Origin: Helicobacter sp. 10-6591
GTDB lineage: Bacteria; Campylobacterota; Campylobacteria; Campylobacterales; Helicobacteraceae
Direction: 5' to 3'
Assembly: GCF_003288805.1 (NCBI RefSeq)
Contig: NZ_NHYK01000005.1
Coordinates: 1-64,000, forward strand
Length of the DNA stretch: 64,000 nucleotides
This document shows positions 1-8,504 of the stretch, one piece after another. Position 1 is the first letter of the stretch; each line of letters begins with the position of its first letter. The notes under the pieces were generated by a model that did no database searches, was not told the DNA's origin, and saw nothing but the letters and a program-made list of their open reading frames with translations. Both the position numbers and the translations under genes were made by a program.

Positions 1-42
1 AACAAGAAAAGTTGCTGTTATGAGAGATAGTCGTATGTTCAT
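1..42 (-). CDS. 5' end of an exported protein (partial, runs off the left edge)
   Basis: Only the first 14 codons lie in the window. They read MNIRLSLITATFLV, a basic then hydrophobic stretch typical of a signal-peptide start. The ATG at 40-42 is preceded by a near-perfect ribosome binding site, AAGGAGGAACA, on the minus strand. A -10 box TATAAT at 105-110 lies directly beside a G10/C10 tract, the arrangement seen at phase-variable outer-membrane-protein genes of Helicobacter. The product is therefore probably an outer membrane or secreted protein, but its identity cannot be read from this window. Confidence 0.6.
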   Translation of the reverse strand, partial: MNIRLSLITATFLV

Positions 43-104
43 TGTTCCTCCTTGAATAAGTCAAAGATTTTCAATAAGTCTAAAGATTTCCATTGAGAGG
101 AATT

Positions 105-110
105 ATTATA
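105..110 (-). promoter_or_regulatory. -10 box of the leftward exported-protein gene
   Basis: On the minus strand TATAAT sits immediately after the C10 run. A transcription start near 97-98 would leave a leader of about 55 nt to the ATG. A -35-like TTAAGC occurs at 130-135, giving a 19-bp spacer with ten G/C bases and 17-18 bp with eight or nine. Expression may therefore depend on tract length. Confidence 0.5.
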
Positions 111-120
111 GGGGGGGGGG
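111..120. repeat. G10 homopolymer in a promoter spacer
   Basis: Ten consecutive G on the plus strand lie between the divergent exported-protein gene and the dsb-like gene. The run falls in the spacer of the leftward promoter, so slipped-strand gain or loss would change the -35/-10 distance. This is a typical Helicobacter transcriptional phase-variation design. Confidence 0.75.
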
Positions 121-208
121 TTAATCTAAGCTTAAAGTTATATGTCTGTGTTGAAAATTTTTATAGAATGTTCCCCGTTATATTTTATTACTTGGCAAGG
201 ATTGAAGA

Positions 209-964
209 ATGCAGCGATTGATTATGCTAGTGGTGGTATTTGCGTTAAATTTGCATGCAGAATCTGGGATCATCAAATCATTGCAGTCGCAATTCGAAAA
301 CAACAGCACACAAAGAGCTAAAATACAATCTATCCTCCAAAAACATGGTATAAATTTTGAAGTTTTAGAGGTACATAATCTTACCCATGGCCTTAGTTTT
401 GTAGTGGTTGGAGATAAAGAAGGCCACAAGAACTCTTTGTTTAGCACCAATGATGGTGAGGTCATCTTCCACACACAAGCAGTTTTTAGTCTGGATAGAG
501 CTTTTGACACCAAGTTAGAAACTCTCCATCAAGAACTCTATGAAGAGCAAAGAAAGCGCGTGGATTCTCAGGTGTTAGAGATTTTCAAAAACTACACAGA
601 TGCAGTGATAAGCTTTAAAGCAAAGACTGCTAGTAAAAAGACATTTTATATTGTTTCTGATCCTAATTGTCCCTACTGCCACAAAGAGTTAGAGAGGCTT
701 CCTATACTGCTAGAAGATGCTAATGTAAAAATGCTTGTTGTGGGATTTTTGGGTGAGAATTCTTTACAGAAAGCAAGTGTGATTCTTGAGAAGAGAGGAG
801 CTGATGAAAAGGCCAATCTAGTCTTACTGCAACAACTCTATACGAAAGACAAAAAGCAAAACCTCTCTTACCAAAAGCAGCTTGAGAAGGCATTGCAAAT
901 CACTAGAGCGCTTTCAGATTCTGGAATCAATGGAGTACCTTACATCATTGAGCGTGATAACTAA
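209..964 (+). CDS. DsbC/DsbG-like periplasmic thiol:disulfide oxidoreductase
   Basis: The 251-residue protein begins with a signal peptide (about residues 1-18). An N-terminal region of about 100 residues is followed by a helical linker at about 100-130 and a thioredoxin-fold domain. The active-site motif is CPYC at 154-157. The cis-proline loop is GVPY with Pro244. This is the architecture of DsbC/DsbG-type isomerases or reductases that act on periplasmic cysteines. Only seven residues follow the cis-proline, whereas family members usually have about 30 more, so the last strand and helix look missing. Its stop overlaps the next start (TAATG), so the two genes are co-translated. The CPYC motif resembles DsbC/DsbA-type centres; the exact redox direction cannot be told from sequence. 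Confidence 0.75.
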   Translation: MQRLIMLVVVFALNLHAESGIIKSLQSQFENNSTQRAKIQSILQKHGINFEVLEVHNLTHGLSFVVVGDKEGHKNSLFSTNDGEVIFHTQAVFSLDRAFDTKLETLHQELYEEQRKRVDSQVLEIFKNYTDAVISFKAKTASKKTFYIVSDPNCPYCHKELERLPILLEDANVKMLVVGFLGENSLQKASVILEKRGADEKANLVLLQQLYTKDKKQNLSYQKQLEKALQITRALSDSGINGVPYIIERDN

Positions 965-2382
965 TGCAAGTAGCGCCAATTGTTGAGAGATTCTTTTCTC
1001 CATTGCTTACACAAGAGCAAGAAAGCGATAAGTTAGAGCATATCCGTGCTAATACTATTTTGGATTCAAAGACACATTATTTTGATTGGACGGCAAGCGG
1101 TCTTGCGTATAGAGATATAGAATCTCGTATAGATGAGATTTTGCCTTTTTATGCTAACACGCATTCTTTTTCCTCTACGCATGCCAAGATAATGAGTGCG
1201 CTTTATGAGGAGGCAAAGGTGCATTTGGCAGAGTGTCTTGAGCTAGACTCTAGCTTTGCCTTGCTTGCTTGTGGTAGTGGTGCAAGTGGGGCAATCAAAA
1301 AATTCCAAGAGCTCACAGGGCTTTATATCCCACCACAAAGCCTTGAGATTTTACAGAAACAGGGATTTTTGCAAACATTAAGCGTACAGGAAAAAAGTGC
1401 GCTTGCAAGAGTTTTTATCAGCTCTTATGAGCACCACTCCAATGAAATCTCATTGCGTCAGGGTCTATGTGAAGTGCTCAAGATAGCACTAGATTCCCAA
1501 GGTCGCTTTAGTCTGCAAGATTTGCAATCCCAACTCCAACTATCAACTTCTAGTACGAGGCTTATTGGCGCATTTTGCCTTGCTTCAAATGTCAGTGGAT
1601 TACTCTCTCCATACAAAGAAATCGCGCGCATTTTTAGGCAATACAATAATTCTATCCTTGCCTTTGATGCAGCAAGTGCCAGCTCGCATCTGAATATACC
1701 TTCACGATATTTTGATGCGCTTTTTCTCTCTCCGCATAAGTTACTTGGTGGTGTGCAGGCCTGTGGGCTTTTGGCTATCAAAAGGAGCTTGCTAGATTCA
1801 CAAAATCCAAGCTTTAGTGGTGGAGGCACTATCGAGTATGCAAGCAATCAAGGACATTTATATGTGCAAGATATGGTACATAGACAAGAGGCTGGAACAC
1901 CACCGATTTTAGGATTACTGCGTGCATGTCTTAGCTTTAAGCTACGCAATGAAGTGGGGTTGGACCTTATTAGAAGGCGTGAGAAAATCTTAAGCCAGAT
2001 TCTACTTCATGAGCTTAAGGCAATCCCTGCACTTGAGCTTTATGGCGATTGGCATAGCGCGCAATCCCAGCACAATCTAGGGATTATTAGCTTTAATATC
2101 GCCTGTGTGTCTCCTTTTGATTTAAGCTTGGTTTTGAGTGAAAGATTTGGAATCCAGACACGAGCGGGATGTTCGTGTGCTGGACCTTATGGGCATTATT
2201 TGATGGAACTAGATTCTTTGCATATAGATTCCCAAAGTACCAAAACCCTCTATGAGCTTTATCAAAATCCAAGCAAGCGTCCGGGCTGGATTAGGATTAG
2301 CTTGCATTATGCCCACAGTTTAGAAGATATTGAATACCTCGTAGATTCTCTACAAAAAAGCATAAAACTCCTGCGCAGATAG
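964..2382 (+). CDS. class V PLP-dependent aminotransferase / cysteine-desulfurase-like protein
   Basis: The 472-residue cytoplasmic enzyme belongs to the NifS/SufS (class V) aminotransferase fold. The PLP-binding lysine is K259 in LSPHKLLGG, preceded by the DAAS segment that holds the cofactor ring. A cysteine-bearing loop AGCSCAGPYG at 401-410 matches the catalytic-cysteine loop of SufS/CsdA-type desulfurases. It is longer than housekeeping Helicobacter NifS (about 390 residues), so it is probably a paralogue with its own substrate. The ATG overlaps the stop of the dsb-like gene by one base. Whether it mobilises sulfur or acts on another amino acid is not decided by the sequence. Confidence 0.75.
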   Translation: MQVAPIVERFFSPLLTQEQESDKLEHIRANTILDSKTHYFDWTASGLAYRDIESRIDEILPFYANTHSFSSTHAKIMSALYEEAKVHLAECLELDSSFALLACGSGASGAIKKFQELTGLYIPPQSLEILQKQGFLQTLSVQEKSALARVFISSYEHHSNEISLRQGLCEVLKIALDSQGRFSLQDLQSQLQLSTSSTRLIGAFCLASNVSGLLSPYKEIARIFRQYNNSILAFDAASASSHLNIPSRYFDALFLSPHKLLGGVQACGLLAIKRSLLDSQNPSFSGGGTIEYASNQGHLYVQDMVHRQEAGTPPILGLLRACLSFKLRNEVGLDLIRRREKILSQILLHELKAIPALELYGDWHSAQSQHNLGIISFNIACVSPFDLSLVLSERFGIQTRAGCSCAGPYGHYLMELDSLHIDSQSTKTLYELYQNPSKRPGWIRISLHYAHSLEDIEYLVDSLQKSIKLLRR

Positions 2383-2470
2383 ATAGCAGCCTTTGTTGGC
2401 AAATTAAAACAGACTGGTTATTTGTTTTCAATGTTTTGTGTTAAATTCTGTAAACTCTTGAAAACCATAC

Positions 2471-2494
2471 GCTTCTTTGACTTCTTTAAGAAGC
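2471..2494. terminator. weak hairpin downstream of the class V aminotransferase
   Basis: Inverted repeat GCTTCTT / AAGAAGC with a 10-nt loop lies between the aminotransferase and the carbonic anhydrase gene. No clear T run follows, so termination here is only a suggestion. Confidence 0.3.
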
Positions 2495-2653
2495 ACAATT
2501 GTTTGAAGCTGTCTCTCAAATCTTTTGATATTTAATAAAATCAATCAAGGGATAATATTTATTATTTATGTATTTTCTCAGTATAGAATTGCTGGCTTTT
2601 TCAGTGCAAAACAAACCACTAGAGGCAAATCACCACAAATAAAGGATAAACAA

Positions 2654-3463
2654 ATGAAAAAAAGCTTTTTTTTGCGTACGCTCCTTGGAGCCATAACTAT
2701 CGTTACATGTGCAGCCCATGATATATCCACACATGATCACTTGCATCATCATATGCACTCTTATGATTCCCACTCTGATGACCATCACAAAGCGCATTGG
2801 GGATATGGAAAAGACAATGGTCCAAAGCAATGGGGTAAGCTTGATGAGGCGTACAAGCTCTGTGATTTGGGACATAATCAAAGCCCTATAAGTATCCCCA
2901 CGCATTCTGCGCAAAAAAGCGCTCATGCGCTAAAAACTGCTTATCTTGCCAATTCTGTTGAGTTTATAAATAACGGACATACATTGCAAGTCAATTATAA
3001 AAACTCTGGCGAATTGCTCTATGAAAACAAGCCGTATGAATTGCTCCAATTCCATTTCCATACGCCTTCTGAGACATATATTGATCAAAAAGGGTATCCC
3101 CTAGAAATCCATTTTGTCAATAAAAGCGCAAATGATACTCTGCTTGTGCTTGCGGTATTAGTCAAGGAAGGAAAGGCAAATAAACATTTTTCGCAGCTCA
3201 TAGCGCATCTACCTGAAAAGGAAGGGCAAAGTGTTGCGCTGAAAGGGTTTAATCCTACTAACTTGCTGCCAAAAAAACTTGGCTACTATGCCTTTGATGG
3301 CTCACTTACAACTCCTCCTTGCAGTGAAATGGTGCAGTGGGTAGTTTTAAAAGATTATATCTTTGCTTCTAAAGAACAAATAGAAGCTTTGCATAGGATT
3401 TTGCAAGACAATGCAAGAGATCTCCAAGAGCTCAATGATCGAGTGATAAAAGTCGCAAACTGA
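2654..3463 (+). CDS. periplasmic alpha-carbonic anhydrase
   Basis: This enzyme interconverts carbon dioxide and bicarbonate with zinc; in Helicobacter the alpha type is exported and supports acid acclimation. The chosen ATG at 2654 follows an AAAGGA ribosome site and opens a signal peptide of about 20 residues. The reading frame is open further upstream but that part is not protein-like. The three zinc histidines are H134 and H136 (in QFHFHTP) and H153 (in EIHFVN). HWGY at 48-51 and the LTTPPCSE segment near the C-terminus are family hallmarks. Unusually, residues 22-45 between signal peptide and domain hold ten histidines mixed with Asp and Ser, a likely metal-binding tail. The mature protein has about 249 residues, normal for the family. 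Confidence 0.93.
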   Translation: MKKSFFLRTLLGAITIVTCAAHDISTHDHLHHHMHSYDSHSDDHHKAHWGYGKDNGPKQWGKLDEAYKLCDLGHNQSPISIPTHSAQKSAHALKTAYLANSVEFINNGHTLQVNYKNSGELLYENKPYELLQFHFHTPSETYIDQKGYPLEIHFVNKSANDTLLVLAVLVKEGKANKHFSQLIAHLPEKEGQSVALKGFNPTNLLPKKLGYYAFDGSLTTPPCSEMVQWVVLKDYIFASKEQIEALHRILQDNARDLQELNDRVIKVAN

Positions 3464-3540
3464 TTGCTTTGCAAGCAGTTGCACTTAAGATGGGCTACAA
3501 TCCACTTTGAGTGAGAATTCATAGTTGTAAAGGAGAAATG

Positions 3541-4290
3541 ATGCCTGTAGCATTTATCACTGGGGCAAGCTCTGGTTTTGGCAGAGAGATAGCTAGGGCC
3601 TTGGCAAAGAAGGATTATAAAGTCGTGGCTTTGGCGCGCAGAAGTGAGCGATTGGAAGATTTACGCAAGGAGTTTGGAGAGAGAATCTATCCAATATGTG
3701 TGGATGCAAGAAACAAAGAAAGTGTTTTTAGCGCTATTGATTCTTTGCCCCAAGAGTTTTCTGACATAAGCATATTGGTTAATAACGCAGGCCTTGCACT
3801 AGAGCAAGTTGAGTTTGATAAGCTTGAAATAGATGATATTGATACTATGGTGGATACGAATATCAAAGGCTTTTTGTATGTGGCTCGCGCTCTTATACCT
3901 CTTTTGCGCCGGCAAAAAGATGCCTATATTTTTAATATTGGCTCGGTTGCCGGTAGAAACCCCTATTTTGGCGGGAATGTGTATTGTGGTACAAAAGCTT
4001 TTGTCGGACAGTTTTCACTTGCTTTGCGCAATGATTTACGAGGGAGTAATATCAAGGTTACAAACATCGCTCCAGGACTTTGCAAGACAGAATTTAGCGA
4101 AGTGCGCTTCAAGGGTGATAAAAAGAAAGCAGATTCCTTGTATGAAAATACAAAATTTATAAGTGCAAAAGACTTGGCAGAAGTGTTATTGATGCTTGTT
4201 GCCTTACCTTCTCATATCAATGTCAATGAAATCGAGCTTATGCCAGTCACACAGACATGGTCAGGATTCCATATAGAGAGATTTGGGTAG
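3541..4290 (+). CDS. NADP-dependent short-chain dehydrogenase, YdfG-like
   Basis: The 249-residue protein matches the classical SDR family. It has the NADP-binding TGASSGFG at 7-14, NNAG near 81-84, catalytic Ser135 in IGSVAG, Tyr148 and Lys152 in YCGTK, and a C-terminal PVTQ motif. Together these resemble the E. coli YdfG group (3-hydroxy acid / serine dehydrogenase, 248 residues). Two ATGs lie in tandem at 3538 and 3541. The AAGGAG at 3530-3535 is correctly spaced only for the second, which also gives the family-standard N-terminus. The gene stands alone between the carbonic anhydrase gene and a convergent hydrolase. The physiological substrate is not known from sequence. Confidence 0.87.
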   Translation: MPVAFITGASSGFGREIARALAKKDYKVVALARRSERLEDLRKEFGERIYPICVDARNKESVFSAIDSLPQEFSDISILVNNAGLALEQVEFDKLEIDDIDTMVDTNIKGFLYVARALIPLLRRQKDAYIFNIGSVAGRNPYFGGNVYCGTKAFVGQFSLALRNDLRGSNIKVTNIAPGLCKTEFSEVRFKGDKKKADSLYENTKFISAKDLAEVLLMLVALPSHINVNEIELMPVTQTWSGFHIERFG

Positions 4291-4381
4291 TGGTGTTTTG
4301 GTCTCCATTATCTTACAAGTCTATTTAACTCTCTCAACCACTTGCACATTGTTCACATTGTATTGGAATAAGACAAGTACT

Positions 4382-5200
4382 TTATCTTGTATTTTGTATA
4401 TCAAGAGTCAAAGTAGTTGGCTCGCTTGAAGGGAAATGTGTGCCTACAAATCTCATATTTGTTTCTTTGAGCATTCGGAGTACTTCTTGTCTTGTCTTTA
4501 TCGCCTCATCTTTATCCATATCGTATTCTATGGCAATCTGCGGATTGTCTTTTTGCACATCATAAACATGTAGCAAATCCGCAACAAAGAGTAGCTTAGA
4601 GTTTTTGGAATCTTCTAGCAAGATCATAGTGTGTCCGGGCGTGTGCCCAAAAGCTTGCAAGGGTGTAATCTTGAACTGCAAAGATTCTAAAATAGGAGTG
4701 TCTTTTGTGAAAAATTCTTTTTTACTGAAAGAGTTAAGAGCATTCTTTGCTTGCAAATCTTGTGAATGCATCCAGAATTCGTATTCCTTTTTCTCGACCA
4801 GTAATGTCGCGTTTTTAAAAATATTCTGTTGGTTGTTATCTAAAATCCCTCCTACATGATCTCTGTGCCCATGAGTAATGATTATATGGGTAATATCGCT
4901 GGGGGTTAGTCCTTGTTCTTTGAGTTTGGATTCTAAAACTTCTCTTGTATGAGGGAATCCCGTATCTATAAGAGCAATAAAGTCTTTGTTTTTGACAAGC
5001 ATAATATTGTGCTGATTTTGGCGATAGGTATTGGTCTTTATCATTTTATTTTCTGTAATGAGCTTATTTGTTGGTGGATTGCCTTGCTGCAAAGAGATGA
5101 CAAATACCTCAGAATCCGCCATATTCTGCTTATAAAATCCACTTCCAAAAGCATAGTAAACACACATACCAAAAGACAAAATCCATACTAAAAGTTTCAT
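4382..5200 (-). CDS. exported or membrane-anchored metallo-beta-lactamase-fold hydrolase
   Basis: The 272-residue protein has an N-terminal hydrophobic segment (about residues 3-20) that looks like an uncleaved anchor or a signal peptide. A metallo-beta-lactamase domain follows. The dinuclear zinc motif THGHRDH at 109-115 is complete, and further ligands are visible in FGHTPGH and in FVADLLHV. The layout resembles the AHL-lactonase/glyoxalase-II-like branch rather than true beta-lactamases, but the substrate cannot be assigned. The ATG follows AAAAAGGAG on the minus strand. It lies just downstream of glcD, in the same direction with a 24-bp gap, so the two may be co-transcribed. Confidence 0.8.
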   Translation of the reverse strand: MKLLVWILSFGMCVYYAFGSGFYKQNMADSEVFVISLQQGNPPTNKLITENKMIKTNTYRQNQHNIMLVKNKDFIALIDTGFPHTREVLESKLKEQGLTPSDITHIIITHGHRDHVGGILDNNQQNIFKNATLLVEKKEYEFWMHSQDLQAKNALNSFSKKEFFTKDTPILESLQFKITPLQAFGHTPGHTMILLEDSKNSKLLFVADLLHVYDVQKDNPQIAIEYDMDKDEAIKTRQEVLRMLKETNMRFVGTHFPSSEPTTLTLDIQNTR

Positions 5201-5224
5201 TATTAGCTCTCCTTTTTGTATTTT

Positions 5225-6601
5225 TTATAAACCCATTTTGCCCGGATTTAAGATGTTATTTGGGTCAAAAGCTCTTTTGAGATTCCTAAAAAGATTCATT
5301 TCCTCTTTGGTAAAAGCAAGCTCCATAAAAGATGCTTTTGATAGCCCTATACCGTGCTCGCCACTTAGTGTGCCTTCCAAATCTACTGCAAGCTTGAAAA
5401 TCTCAGTGATTGCCTCATGGCCTCTCTGTAAGTCCTTTAAGTCCTCTACCATCACATTTGTATGTACATTACCATCGCCTGTATGCCCAAAACAAGGAAT
5501 CTTAAAGCCATATTTCTTGCTGATCTCACCAATACCAGCAAGCAGCTCGGGTAAGCGCGCACGTGGGACTGTTATATCTTCGTTTAGTTTTTTCTTACCA
5601 TAGATTGTGATGCTTTGGCTTGCATTACGTCTTGCAAACCACAAGTCCTCCTCTTCTTGTTCATTTTGTGCGATCTTAAATTCTTTGCAATTGTTTTCCT
5701 TGAACTTTGCTTGGAGTGCGTGTAACTGGTAGTCTAAGAGCTCTTGTAAGTCGCCATCTACCTGGGTGATGATAATAGCACCTGCATCTTTTGGTAATCC
5801 TTTGTGGAATCTGTCTTCAACTGCGCAAATACTCAAATTATCCAAAAACTCCATTGCAACGGGTGTGATACCGCTAGCCATAGTTTTGTACACGGCATTC
5901 ATAGCATCATCAATAGTCGCAAAGATTCCCATGGCAGATCTTTTGAATCTAGGCTTTGCTATGAGCTTTAAAGTAAGCTCTGTGATTACTGCGAGTGTCC
6001 CTTCACTTGCAATAAGAGTGCCTACAATGTTATAGCCCGCGACATCTTTGATTGTTTTTTTGCCTGCGCGGATAATGTCTCCATTTGGCAAAACAGCGCG
6101 CAAAGCCATCACATAATCTTTCGTGATTCCGTATTTGGCAGCGCGCATTCCGCCGGCATTCTCACTGACATTACCACCCAGAGTACTATAGTCCTGGCTG
6201 GCAGGATCAGGTGGATAGAAAAGCCCTTTTTGCTCAATTATATTTTGGAAGTGCTTATTGATAACAGCTGGTTGTACACGCGCTATAAGATTCTTTTCAT
6301 CGATTTCTAAAATATTATTGAAGTGTTTTTCCATTGCCAAGATTACCCCGCCGCTACTAGGAAGTGCCCCACCTGTGAATCCACTGCCAGCTCCACGCGG
6401 GATAAGAGTGATTTTGTGTGTGTTGCAATATTTGAGAATCTCGCTTACTTGGAGCTCATTTTGTGGATAGACTACTGCATCAGGTTCATATCTCTCTCTT
6501 GTAGCATCATAGCAATAAGCAATCAAATGCGCCTTGTCGTTGTAGCAGTCTTGCTTTCCTACGATGTTTTGTAAGTTATTGAAATGTTTGGAATCCAACA
6601 T
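5225..6601 (-). CDS. glcD: FAD-linked oxidase, GlcD-type glycolate/lactate dehydrogenase subunit
   Basis: The 458-residue protein is a FAD-binding type 4 oxidoreductase that oxidises 2-hydroxy acids such as glycolate or D-lactate. The PCMH FAD-binding domain shows IPRGAGSGFTGGALP near residues 65-80 and DPASQDYSTLGGNVSENAGG near 133-152. The C-terminal FAD-oxidase domain ends in GEHGIGLSKASFM and the family-typical NPGKMGL. An in-frame TTG six bases upstream exists, but AAGGG is spaced 6 nt from the ATG at 6601, so the ATG is chosen. It is the fourth gene of a leftward run with the membrane protein, dksA and rlmH upstream. Confidence 0.88.
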   Translation of the reverse strand: MLDSKHFNNLQNIVGKQDCYNDKAHLIAYCYDATRERYEPDAVVYPQNELQVSEILKYCNTHKITLIPRGAGSGFTGGALPSSGGVILAMEKHFNNILEIDEKNLIARVQPAVINKHFQNIIEQKGLFYPPDPASQDYSTLGGNVSENAGGMRAAKYGITKDYVMALRAVLPNGDIIRAGKKTIKDVAGYNIVGTLIASEGTLAVITELTLKLIAKPRFKRSAMGIFATIDDAMNAVYKTMASGITPVAMEFLDNLSICAVEDRFHKGLPKDAGAIIITQVDGDLQELLDYQLHALQAKFKENNCKEFKIAQNEQEEEDLWFARRNASQSITIYGKKKLNEDITVPRARLPELLAGIGEISKKYGFKIPCFGHTGDGNVHTNVMVEDLKDLQRGHEAITEIFKLAVDLEGTLSGEHGIGLSKASFMELAFTKEEMNLFRNLKRAFDPNNILNPGKMGL

Positions 6602-6610
6602 AGCCAACCC

Positions 6611-7633
6611 TTATGAATATTGATGGAAGAAAATATCCAAACTGTAGTGCTTGGAGCTATCACGCAAATCCAAATACGCATCTATAAAGCGCAATTCATC
6701 TTTTCCATACAGAGACCGTCTTTCGCGCACTCTATCAATCATTTCAAGCTCGAGCATCACATAAAAAAGCGCAATATCTGCCATCTCATCATTAGACGCT
6801 AGATTCTCAAAAAGCTTGTACCATCTATCAGGCTCTAAAATCTGCTTGGAGTTTTTTGCAAACTGCAGATAATCACTTTGCGTAAATTTGACTTGCTTAA
6901 GACTTGTAACTATAAGATTGGTATCAAGTTTTTCGTGTTCTCTTGTAAGTGCTTTTAGCAATGCATCTTTATGCAATGGCTTAAGAGCTACACCAGAGGT
7001 AAAAAACTTCTCCAATTCTTTTTTGTCGCTGGATTCTAGAATCTGCGTTATAGCAAAGTCTTTGAGCTCATCGCATTCATCTTTTTCAAGCATGCTAAAA
7101 GCAAATTTTTTGTCGTTTCTTATTCTATTTTTGTTGTTTTGGATACTGAGTTGGTTGTCTTTTTCTAAATCATAATGTTTGAGTTCTACAACTTCGCCAT
7201 TGATTATGCTTTCATAGTCTTGGATAAGCTTATCGATTTTTGATTCAAGGCATTTTTTAGAATCCACTTTAGGCATAAGTATAAAGCGTCCAAATACCTT
7301 AGATAGCAAAGCAATATGAGAATTTTTATAGATTCTTTGTGGCACTGTCTTGTGTAATGCCTGCTCGCTTATTTGCATAATGAGTTTATTGAAGTCATTT
7401 TTTGTATGGTAAGACTTGAGAAGTTCTTGTATAAAGTTGGCACCAAAAAGCACCAAAGTACAGACGAAAAATACTAAAACGATTATGATGAGCCAGAGTG
7501 CTATGGGCAGAGTGACTTCATGATCAAGATACAAAAGATTCAAACTGTAATCACCCAGGTCTAAGCTATAGGCATAAACGCCCAGCACCATGCAAAAAAC
7601 AACACTAAAGCCCATATAATATTTGAAATTCAT
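6611..7633 (-). CDS. hypothetical membrane protein next to dksA (Cj0124c-like position)
   Basis: The 340-residue protein has two predicted membrane segments near the N-terminus (about residues 5-23 and 42-68). A long charged, mostly helical cytoplasmic region rich in Lys, Asp and Glu follows. I recognise no catalytic motif. Its ATG overlaps the dksA stop (TAATG), so translation is coupled to dksA. The order accD-rlmH-dksA-membrane protein matches Campylobacter jejuni, where a hypothetical membrane protein occupies the same place. Conserved order with a transcription regulator and an rRNA methylase suggests a housekeeping role, but the function is unknown. Confidence 0.75.
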   Translation of the reverse strand: MNFKYYMGFSVVFCMVLGVYAYSLDLGDYSLNLLYLDHEVTLPIALWLIIIVLVFFVCTLVLFGANFIQELLKSYHTKNDFNKLIMQISEQALHKTVPQRIYKNSHIALLSKVFGRFILMPKVDSKKCLESKIDKLIQDYESIINGEVVELKHYDLEKDNQLSIQNNKNRIRNDKKFAFSMLEKDECDELKDFAITQILESSDKKELEKFFTSGVALKPLHKDALLKALTREHEKLDTNLIVTSLKQVKFTQSDYLQFAKNSKQILEPDRWYKLFENLASNDEMADIALFYVMLELEMIDRVRERRSLYGKDELRFIDAYLDLRDSSKHYSLDIFFHQYS

Positions 7634-8016
7634 TAAGTTTCCTTTTTTGAAGCCTTCAGATTCTTGTATTTGTTTTCAATATTTTGCGTCTTTTCAAAAA
7701 ACTCTCTGCAATTGATGCAAAATCTCGCATGTGGCTTTACATTGAGCCGTTGTATATCAATTTCATCATCACACATTTCACAGATTCCATAAGTTTTGGA
7801 TTTGATCTTATTGAGCACATATTCTATTTCTTGTATCTCTTTTTTCTGTACCTCCATGATTGAGATTATATTGTTTCCATGCTCATGAGCTGCAACCAAA
7901 TCACTATCATCACTAAAGCTATTCCATTCACGCAAAGCTTTGTCTTTCTCTAGTAAAGAATTTATAAGTTTTTCGCGTCTTGCGGTAAGCAACTCCTTGA
8001 AAAAATTATAATCCAT
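7633..8016 (-). CDS. dksA: DksA/TraR-family zinc-finger transcription factor
   Basis: The 127-residue protein has a helical N-terminal part and a C-terminal four-cysteine zinc finger (CEMC...CINC, about residues 88-112). DksA-family proteins bind the RNA polymerase secondary channel and tune rRNA and stress promoters with ppGpp. A TTG 15 bases further upstream lies inside the GGAGG ribosome site. The ATG at 8016 preceded by GGAGG eight bases away is therefore the start. It is slightly shorter than E. coli DksA (151 residues), as usual for Campylobacterota. Neighbours are rlmH upstream and the coupled membrane protein downstream. Confidence 0.85.
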   Translation of the reverse strand: MDYNFFKELLTARREKLINSLLEKDKALREWNSFSDDSDLVAAHEHGNNIISIMEVQKKEIQEIEYVLNKIKSKTYGICEMCDDEIDIQRLNVKPHARFCINCREFFEKTQNIENKYKNLKASKKET

Positions 8017-8045
8017 GTTTTTAGCCTCCAATTCGATTAAGATGG

Positions 8046-8504
8046 TTATTTGTGATAAGGATGATTTGCTAGAATGCTTAATGCCCGATATATCTGCTCT
8101 ATAAGCACAAGTTTTGCAATTTTATGACTGAAAGTAAGCGGGCTCAAACTCAGAGTTTTGACACTTTTCAAAAATCCCTCTTCAAACCCAAAAGCCCCAC
8201 CGATAAAAAAATTCACCTCATTTGTATCTTTGAGTAAATTTGCAAACCCTAAAGAATCTAATGCTTTGGCATCTGGGTGCAGAGCGATATTAAGAGCATT
8301 TACTTTGATAAAAGAAGTAAATACTTTCGTATAAGATTCTTTGGCTTTGGAGGCAGAGAGCTTCTGAGCTCGTGCAATAGATTGGGTAAAAATATCAATA
8401 ACATTGATTTGCGCATTAAAGGCTTGGGCTTTCATTGCAAACTCCTTTATGATACCTTCAAGCTGAGAATTTGCCTTGCTAATACAATACAGGTTGTATG
8501 TCAT
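8046..8504 (-). CDS. rlmH: 23S rRNA (pseudouridine1915-N3)-methyltransferase RlmH
   Basis: The 152-residue SPOUT-class methyltransferase acts on pseudouridine 1915 of 23S rRNA in the 70S ribosome. Hallmarks are the [11 protein letters not shown] segment, [13 protein letters not shown] (the SAM-binding knot) and the highly conserved C-terminus with [18 protein letters not shown]. An in-frame ATG at 8537 exists, but starting at 8504 gives the usual family N-terminus ([11 protein letters not shown]). Neither start has a clear ribosome site, fitting translational coupling, because the start lies inside the 3' end of accD (26-nt overlap). Confidence 0.87.
   Translation of the reverse strand: MTYNLYCISKANSQLEGIIKEFAMKAQAFNAQINVIDIFTQSIARAQKLSASKAKESYTKVFTSFIKVNALNIALHPDAKALDSLGFANLLKDTNEVNFFIGGAFGFEEGFLKSVKTLSLSPLTFSHKIAKLVLIEQIYRALSILANHPYHK

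Noticed and set aside
2428-2544. A 38-codon minus-strand frame in the gap before the carbonic anhydrase gene (contains LQTIVLLKEVKEAYGFQEF).
   Set aside because: It reads protein-like but has only a TTG start without a ribosome site and I recognise nothing; chance or a tiny remnant cannot be separated.
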